Source of the DNA: Pseudomonadota bacterium | Lineage (GTDB): Bacteria; Pseudomonadota; Gammaproteobacteria; Steroidobacterales; Steroidobacteraceae | Direction: 5' to 3' | DNA: 10,075 nt | Assembly (NCBI GenBank): GCA_018241455.1 | Contig: JAFEDW010000057.1 | Location: 1-10,075 of the forward strand | In this document: positions 6,177 to 10,075 of the stretch, piece after piece | Layout of the letters: each line of letters begins with the position of its first letter | Numbering within the stretch: the stretch's first letter is position 1 | Translations under genes and position numbers: made by a program | The notes under the pieces: generated by a model | Database searches by the model: none | Told to the model about the DNA's origin: nothing | What the model saw: only the letters and a program-made list of their open reading frames with translations

Positions 6177-7337
6177 ATGCAAGTCTACCTCGTCGGTGGC
6201 GCAGTCCGTGACGAGCTGCTCGGGCAACCCGTCCGCGAGCGCGACTGGGTGGTTGTCGGATCGACGCCGGCCGAGCTCGAGCGCCAGGGATTCCGCTCCG
6301 TCGGCCGCGAATTCCCGGTCTTCCTGCATCCCCGGACCGGTGAGGAATATGCGTTGGCCCGCCTGGAGCGCAAGACGGCTCCCGGTTACCGCGGTTTCGT
6401 CACCGAGTTCTCTCCGGCCGTCACGCTCGAGCAGGACCTGCAGCGCCGCGACCTGACGATCAACGCGATGGCGCGCGACGGTGCCGGAGCGCTCATCGAT
6501 CCGTACGGCGGACGCGCCGACCTGGAGGCGCGGCTGTTGCGGCATGTCTCGCCCGCCTTCGCCGAAGATCCGGTGCGCATCCTGCGCGTCGCGCGCTTCG
6601 CGGCGCGCTTCGCGGCGCTCGGATTCAGCGTGGCGCCGGAAACCCTGCAGCTGATGCGCGCGATGGTGCGTGGCGGCGAGGCGGATGCGTTGGTCAGCGA
6701 ACGCGTGTGGCGCGAACTCGAGCGCGCGCTCGCCACCGACCATCCGGAGCGCGCCTTCCAGGTGCTGCAGGACTGCGGCGCGCTGGCGGTGCTGCTGCCG
6801 GAACTGGCGCGTGCCGCCGACCTGCCGGCCGAACTCGACGCGCTGCATCGCGCCACCGCAGTCACCACGGCGCAGGGCCAGCCGGACACGGCCGCGCGCT
6901 GGGCCGCGCTGCTCGCCGCGCTGCCCGTCGACGATGTCGAGGCATTGTGCGAGCGGCTGCGCGTGCCCGCGGAACATCGCGACCTGGCGCTGCTCGCCGC
7001 GCGCCTGCACGCGCACCTGCACGGCGCGCACGGCGGCCCGGCGAGCCTGCCCACGGATGCCGAGCGCATGCTGTCGCTGCTCGAACTCGGCGACGCCTGG
7101 CGCCGCCCCGAACGTTTCGGCCGCTGGCTCGAGGTCTGGTGCGCGCGCGCCGCCGCCGAGGCGCAGCCGCTCGTGACGGTGGACCGGTGCGCCGCGCGCC
7201 TCGGCGCCGCGCAACGCGCCAGCGCGGCCGTGCAACTCGATGCAGCCGAGCTGGCCGCGCGCCGCGGGCCTGAGATCGCGGCGCTCCTGCACGAGCGTCG
7301 GCTCGCGGCGCTGCGCACGCTGGCTCCCGCGCTATAG
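6177..7337 (+). CDS. cca: CCA-adding tRNA nucleotidyltransferase, HD site lost
   Basis: This 386-residue class II nucleotidyltransferase builds or repairs the 3' CCA end of tRNAs without a nucleic acid template. GGAVRD at 7-12 opens the catalytic head; the metal-binding acidic pair is Glu21 and Asp23 (ERDWVVVG), whereas relatives I recall, including E. coli, have Asp-x-Asp. FPVFLHP at 46-52, RRDLTINA at 90-97 and EDPVRILRVARFAARF at 130-145 are intact. The N-terminal 210 residues follow E. coli Cca closely. After DCGALAVLLPEL (199-210) the E. coli protein has an HD phosphohydrolase with HPEIDTGIH, HDLGKG and a later His cluster; here all of these are gone, and WAALLAALP runs directly into ALCERLRVP, making the protein about 26 residues shorter. 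CCA addition should persist; phosphatase and phosphodiesterase activities should not. The start is fixed by the conserved N-terminus; there is no good ribosome site. Confidence 0.95.
   Translation: MQVYLVGGAVRDELLGQPVRERDWVVVGSTPAELERQGFRSVGREFPVFLHPRTGEEYALARLERKTAPGYRGFVTEFSPAVTLEQDLQRRDLTINAMARDGAGALIDPYGGRADLEARLLRHVSPAFAEDPVRILRVARFAARFAALGFSVAPETLQLMRAMVRGGEADALVSERVWRELERALATDHPERAFQVLQDCGALAVLLPELARAADLPAELDALHRATAVTTAQGQPDTAARWAALLAALPVDDVEALCERLRVPAEHRDLALLAARLHAHLHGAHGGPASLPTDAERMLSLLELGDAWRRPERFGRWLEVWCARAAAEAQPLVTVDRCAARLGAAQRASAAVQLDAAELAARRGPEIAALLHERRLAALRTLAPAL
7332..7337. other. CTATAG palindrome holding both stop codons of a convergent gene pair
   Basis: CTA at 7332-7334 is the reverse complement of the TAG stop of the methyltransferase, and TAG at 7335-7337 is the stop of cca. 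The six bases are self-complementary, so the two genes overlap by exactly this palindrome. No terminator hairpin with a T-run is present, so the two transcripts probably run into each other. Confidence 0.9.
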
Positions 7338-8516
7338 CAGCCGGCGCAGGTCCTGCACGGAGAAAGCCTGTCGCGCCGCGGCCGCCACCTGGCCGCGCGT
7401 CAGCAGCATGGCCTTGAAGGTCTCGCCCATTTCGCCCGGCAGCAGCAGCTGCCGCGCCTCGCTGGCGCGCCGCGCCTGTTCGAGCGCATCGCCGGCGCGC
7501 CCGAGCTCGGCATCGATGCCGGCGCCGAGCAGGAACGCGGCCTGCGTGCAGTAGCCGGCCACGTCCAGGCCCGCCGCCGCCGCTGCGTCGGCGAGCCGCG
7601 TGAAGTCCACCCAGGCGGTGATGTCCTGCAGGCCCGGCCGCCAGAACGGATCAGCGTGCGCCCGATGCCGGTAGTGACAACGCAGTGTGCCGCCTGTGCG
7701 CTGCGCATGGTAGAGCTCGGCGCGCCCGAGGCCGTAGTCGAACTGCAGCATCGCGCCGTGCTCGAGCACGCCAGCGAGACCGGCCATCCACGCATTCAAC
7801 GGCAGGCACAATTCCCCGCAGTGGCCCGGCGCCAGCGGCGACGGCAGCGCCGCCGACAGTCGCTCCAGCTCGGCATGCAGCGCAGGGTCCGCAGCGCGCT
7901 CCGCCCAGCGGGGCAGGCCATCGGCATCGAGCGCCACGCCGCGTTCGTCGTAGCCGCGCTCCGTCACGCGGAAACAGCGGAACGGCAGCGCGTCGGCCAC
8001 CTCATTCGCGAGTATCACGCCGCGCAGCTGGCGCGACGGCAAGGCATCGAGCCAATGCAGGCGCGCGCGCAGCGCTGGCGCAAGCGCGTCGAGCCGCGCG
8101 CACTGGCGTTCGCGCAGATCGGCGCTGACTTCGAGGATGCCGTAGCGCGACGGCAGCGCGTCGAGCTCGGCGAGCCGCAGCAGCAGCGACTCGGCGAGCG
8201 CACCGCTCCCCGCGCCGAGCTCGAGGATTTCACCGCCGTCGGCCAGCAACGGCGCGCAGGCGCGCGCCACGCAGGCGCCGAACAGCGCCGAGAGCTCCGG
8301 CGCCGTGATGAAATCGCCTGCCGCGCCCAGCTTGGCGGCGCCGGCGCTGTAGTAACCGAGCCCCGGTGCATACAGCACGAGCTCGAGATACTCGTCGAAG
8401 CGGATCCAGCCGCCGCGCGCAGCGATGTGCGCGCGCAGCGCCGCCAGCACGCGCTGCGCGTGCGCCGCCTGCGCGGCATCGAGCGCGGGCATTGTGATCG
8501 CTGGCGTGGCCGTCAT
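7332..8516 (-). CDS. SAM-dependent methyltransferase, MidA/NDUFAF7 family (COG1565, PF02636)
   Basis: The 394-residue protein matches the family length. Conserved blocks in order: GGWIRFDEYLELVLYAPGLG from 35, GDFITAPELS at 67-76, the SAM-binding glycine loop ELGAGSGAL at 99-107, ILEVSADLRERQ at 127-138, NEVADALPF at 171-179 (most relatives I recall read NEVLDALP), FDYG, then CHYRHRAHADPF and GLQDITAWVDF in the second half. No signal peptide or membrane segment is evident, so it should act in the cytoplasm. The human homologue NDUFAF7 methylates an arginine of a complex I subunit during assembly; the bacterial substrate is not known to me. No complex I gene is in this window. The ATG at 8516 lacks a ribosome site; the ATG eight codons downstream is a possible alternative and also lacks one. 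It diverges from the pteridine reductase with only 12 bases between starts. Confidence 0.92.
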   Translation of the reverse strand: MTATPAITMPALDAAQAAHAQRVLAALRAHIAARGGWIRFDEYLELVLYAPGLGYYSAGAAKLGAAGDFITAPELSALFGACVARACAPLLADGGEILELGAGSGALAESLLLRLAELDALPSRYGILEVSADLRERQCARLDALAPALRARLHWLDALPSRQLRGVILANEVADALPFRCFRVTERGYDERGVALDADGLPRWAERAADPALHAELERLSAALPSPLAPGHCGELCLPLNAWMAGLAGVLEHGAMLQFDYGLGRAELYHAQRTGGTLRCHYRHRAHADPFWRPGLQDITAWVDFTRLADAAAAAGLDVAGYCTQAAFLLGAGIDAELGRAGDALEQARRASEARQLLLPGEMGETFKAMLLTRGQVAAAARQAFSVQDLRRLL

Positions 8517-8519
8517 AAG
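8492..8519 (+). promoter_or_regulatory. Possible promoter of the pteridine reductase gene
   Basis: TTGTGA at 8492-8497 and CATAAG at 8514-8519 are spaced by 16 bases and match the sigma-70 consensus moderately. Transcription would start almost at the ATG (8529), giving a leaderless or nearly leaderless message, in line with the missing ribosome site. The promoter would lie inside the start of the divergent methyltransferase gene. Tentative. Confidence 0.25.
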
Positions 8520-8528
8520 CTAAAGCAC

Positions 8529-9284
8529 ATGGGCGACGCCCACCTCGCACTCGCCGGTCAGACCGCCCTCGTCACGGGCGGCGCGCGCCGTGTGGGCGCC
8601 GAAATCGTACGGCATCTGCACGCCGCCGGGGCGAAAGTCGCCATCCACTGCCATCGCTCGCAGGCCGAGGCGGCCGCGCTGGCCGGCGAACTCAACGCCG
8701 CGCGCGCCGGCTCGGCGCTCGTCTGCCAGGCCGACGTGCTGCAAGTTGCCGCACTTCGCAACCTGGTCGCCGACGTTGCGGCGCGGGCCGGTGGACTGAG
8801 TATCCTGGTCAACAACGCCTCGACGTTCTATCCGACGCCGCTCGCCACCGTGACGGGCGCGCAGTGGACCGACCTGATGGGTACGAACCTGGCCGCGCCG
8901 CTGTTCCTCGCGCAGGCGGCCGCGGCGGAACTGAAACGCGCGCGTGGCCTGATCGTCAACATCGCCGACATCCACGGCCTGCGCCCGCTGCCCGGCTACC
9001 TGGTCTATTCGACCGCGAAGGCGGCGCTGATCCACTTGACGCGCGGCCTCGCGCGCGAGCTCGCGCCCGAGGTGCGCGTCAACGCCATTGCGCCGGGGCC
9101 GGTGCTGTGGCCCGAAGCCGAACTCGATGCAGCGCAAAAGCAGGAGATCATCAGCCGCACGCTGCTGCAGCGCGCCGGTTCGCCGGCCGACGTGGCGCGC
9201 GCGGTCGTGTTCTTCGCCGCCAATGCGCCGTTCGTGACCGGGCAGATCCTCAGCGTGGACGGCGGGCGCAGCCAGCGCTGGTAG
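8529..9284 (+). CDS. Pteridine reductase, PTR1-like short-chain dehydrogenase
   Basis: The 251-residue protein is a short-chain dehydrogenase with the pteridine reductase version of the cofactor motif, TGxxxRxG: TGGARRVG at 16-23, whose arginines favour NADPH. NNAS lies at 95-98. The catalytic set is Asp147 (IADIHG), Tyr160 and Lys164 (YSTAK). The 13- and 4-residue spacings equal those of Asp181, Tyr194 and Lys198 in Leishmania PTR1, where Asp replaces the usual SDR serine. PGPVLWPE at 189-196 and FVTGQILSVDGG near the end are typical of the bacterial branch. It should reduce dihydropterins (dihydrobiopterin, dihydromonapterin or dihydrofolate) in the cytoplasm, making tetrahydro forms as FolM does in E. 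coli. It converges on the folB-folK operon, which fits a pterin role. The longer open frame upstream of 8529 is antisense to the methyltransferase; no ribosome site is seen. Confidence 0.9.
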   Translation: MGDAHLALAGQTALVTGGARRVGAEIVRHLHAAGAKVAIHCHRSQAEAAALAGELNAARAGSALVCQADVLQVAALRNLVADVAARAGGLSILVNNASTFYPTPLATVTGAQWTDLMGTNLAAPLFLAQAAAAELKRARGLIVNIADIHGLRPLPGYLVYSTAKAALIHLTRGLARELAPEVRVNAIAPGPVLWPEAELDAAQKQEIISRTLLQRAGSPADVARAVVFFAANAPFVTGQILSVDGGRSQRW

Positions 9285-9291
9285 GGCCCGC
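9262..9291. terminator. Imperfect hairpin at the pteridine reductase / folK junction
   Basis: GCGGGC at 9262-9267 pairs with GCCCGC at 9286-9291, with a smaller inner stem CCA/TGG (9272-9274 and 9279-9281). It spans the reductase stop codon and ends five bases before the folK stop. There is no T-run and there are mismatches between the stems, so a role in ending either transcript is only possible. Confidence 0.3.
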
Positions 9292-9295
9292 GCGC

Positions 9296-9790
9296 TCAGG
9301 CATTGAGGTCGAGCGCCAGGCGGTCGAGCGTGTGTGGTTCGCGCGCCAGCTCGCGCCAGTGGTCGTCGATCGCGCGGCCAGTCAGCGGATGGTGCAGGTC
9401 GCCGGCGATCTCGGCCAGCGGGCGCAGCATGTAGCAGCGGCGCAGCAGGTCGGGGCGCGGCAAGCGGTATGCGGGGGTGTCGGCGACCAGATCGCCATAC
9501 AGCAACAGGTCGATGTCCATGACGCGCGGCGCCCATTTCGGATCATCGCGCCGCCGCCCGCACAGCGCTTCGATCGCGTGGCAGTGCGCGAGCACTGCGT
9601 CGACGCCGGCTTCGGTGTCGAATCCGGCCACCGCATTGTAGAAATCGGCGCCGACGAAGCCGAAGGCGGGATTGCGGTAGCACGAGGAAAAATGCGCACC
9701 CGGGAAACGCCGGCGCAGCTCGCGCGCCGCCAGCGGGAACCAGCGCTCGGGTTCGACGTTGCCGCCGATCGCGACGTGGACGCGTGGCAT
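9296..9790 (-). CDS. folK: 2-amino-4-hydroxy-6-hydroxymethyldihydropteridine diphosphokinase (HPPK)
   Basis: This 164-residue enzyme transfers pyrophosphate from ATP to 6-hydroxymethyl-dihydropterin, the step before joining with p-aminobenzoate in folate synthesis. VAIGGNVEPE at 6-15 replaces the more common ALGSN opening; YRNPAFGFVGADFYNAV at 38-54 follows; then WAPRVMDIDLLLYGD at 86-100 with Asp92 and Asp94 as the magnesium ligands (Asp95 and Asp97 of E. coli) and Arg89. LPRPDLLRR at 110-118 has Arg112 where E. coli has His115, and Arg118 equivalent to Arg121. As I recall, the His-to-Arg change also occurs in a subgroup from Xanthomonas-type bacteria, so it need not mean loss of function. 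The ATG at 9790 is chosen because the conserved strand starts at residue 4; the open frame extends upstream but overlaps folB. It lies 16 bases after the folB stop, so the two are probably cotranscribed. Confidence 0.92.
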   Translation of the reverse strand: MPRVHVAIGGNVEPERWFPLAARELRRRFPGAHFSSCYRNPAFGFVGADFYNAVAGFDTEAGVDAVLAHCHAIEALCGRRRDDPKWAPRVMDIDLLLYGDLVADTPAYRLPRPDLLRRCYMLRPLAEIAGDLHHPLTGRAIDDHWRELAREPHTLDRLALDLNA

Positions 9791-9806
9791 GGGGTCGCGG
9801 GAATGC

Positions 9807-10075
9807 CTAGGCGCGGCGCGCGCCGACGAGATCGCTGCGCCGCCGCTCGATGCTGACGCCGATGTCGCGCGAGTGGCGGATCGCACCCGGCTTGTTGAGG
9901 CTGACGCGGATCCACTCGAGCGAGAATTCCTCCAGCAACAGCATCGCCAGGCTGTGGGCCAGCGTTTCGATCAGCTGGAACTGCGACTCGCCCACGTAGG
10001 CGAGCACGCGCTTGGCGACGCGCTTGTAATCCACCGTGTCGCCGACCTCATCACTGGCTGCAGCGGCGGCACAGT
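9807..10075 (-). CDS. folB: Dihydroneopterin aldolase, 5' end outside the window
   Basis: The last 88 residues of the protein are visible; the start lies beyond the right edge. Dihydroneopterin aldolase splits 7,8-dihydroneopterin into 6-hydroxymethyl-dihydropterin and glycolaldehyde, making the substrate of FolK. SDEVGDTVDYKRVAKRV matches the E. coli SDDVADCLSYADIAETV block and carries the conserved tyrosine (Tyr54 of E. coli). FQLIETLAHSLAMLLLEEF follows, and SLNKPGAI provides the conserved catalytic-site lysine near the C-terminus, ahead of DIGVSIERR. The protein ends in a basic tail (RRSDLVGARRA). The family is about 120 residues long, so roughly 30 residues are missing. It is the upstream partner of folK. 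A GTG at 10034 is an internal valine, not the start. Confidence 0.92.
   Translation of the reverse strand, partial: CAAAAASDEVGDTVDYKRVAKRVLAYVGESQFQLIETLAHSLAMLLLEEFSLEWIRVSLNKPGAIRHSRDIGVSIERRRSDLVGARRA

Noticed and set aside
6592..6615. Exact 12-base tandem duplication (CGCGCTTCGCGG twice) in cca
   Set aside because: It encodes ARFAARFA-type residues that are conserved in other Cca proteins (RVARFAAR), so it reflects protein conservation and codon bias, not a recent duplication.
6171..7292. N-terminal 374 residues of the 731-codon minus-strand frame containing the peptidase
   Set aside because: This part is antisense to cca, has no recognisable domain, and the lipoprotein signal begins only at 6170. 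It is an artefact of a frame lacking stops.
7656..8528. Upstream extension of the 542-codon plus-strand frame containing the pteridine reductase
   Set aside because: It is antisense to the methyltransferase. The short-chain dehydrogenase fold starts right after the ATG at 8529.
9296..9886. Longer FolK start 32 codons upstream of 9790
   Set aside because: The extension overlaps the folB coding region, is Arg/Ser/Ala-rich, and lies outside the family's usual length; MPRVHVAIGG begins the conserved first strand.
1..10075. Mobile element, phage, defence or secretion system
   Set aside because: All accepted genes are recognisable housekeeping families, there is no transposase, integrase or long terminal repeat, and composition is even apart from the short nrdJ/hsp20 control region.

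Overview
This window is G+C-rich (about two thirds by eye) and densely coded, and looks like chromosomal housekeeping DNA from a proteobacterium. The split class II ribonucleotide reductase (NrdJa/NrdJb), the COG1565 methyltransferase, the PTR1-like pteridine reductase, FolK and FolB, and the PF10023 lipoprotein are a mix I associate with Gamma- or Betaproteobacteria. I lean towards Gammaproteobacteria but cannot place it more exactly. I see no mobile element, CRISPR array, rRNA or tRNA.

Layout from left to right. (1) 1-1182, minus: an exported MltD-like lytic transglycosylase, cut by the left edge. (2) 1183-1331: a short gap with a clear intrinsic terminator for the next unit and two further inverted repeats. 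(3) 1332-4223, minus: a two-gene nrdJa-nrdJb operon for vitamin B12-dependent ribonucleotide reductase. (4) 4224-4624: the only long non-coding stretch, a divergent control region with a candidate nrdJ promoter, a degenerate NrdR-like box, an A+T-rich inverted repeat and a candidate heat-shock promoter. (5) 4625-5065, plus: an Hsp20 small heat-shock protein. (6) 5097-6170, minus: a PF10023-type putative metallopeptidase lipoprotein. (7) 6177-7337, plus: a CCA-adding tRNA nucleotidyltransferase that has lost the usual HD phosphohydrolase site. (8) 7332-8516, minus: a MidA/NDUFAF7-type SAM methyltransferase. (9) 8529-9284, plus: a PTR1-like pteridine reductase. (10) 9296-9790, minus: FolK, just downstream of (11) 9807-10075, minus: FolB, cut by the right edge.

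Functional links: folB and folK form a folate/pterin operon, and the convergent pteridine reductase acts on the same class of molecule, so the right end is a small pterin neighbourhood. The two nrdJ genes encode two pieces of one enzyme. The other genes (cell-wall turnover, tRNA maturation, protein quality control, putative peptidase) have no evident shared pathway.

The most unusual aspects are architectural. From hsp20 to folK six genes alternate strand at every step, with 6 to 31 bases between neighbours or a 6-base overlap. Two divergent pairs have start codons only 6 and 12 bases apart and no convincing ribosome binding sites. One convergent pair shares a CTATAG palindrome as both stop codons. 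I do not see an undescribed multi-gene system here.
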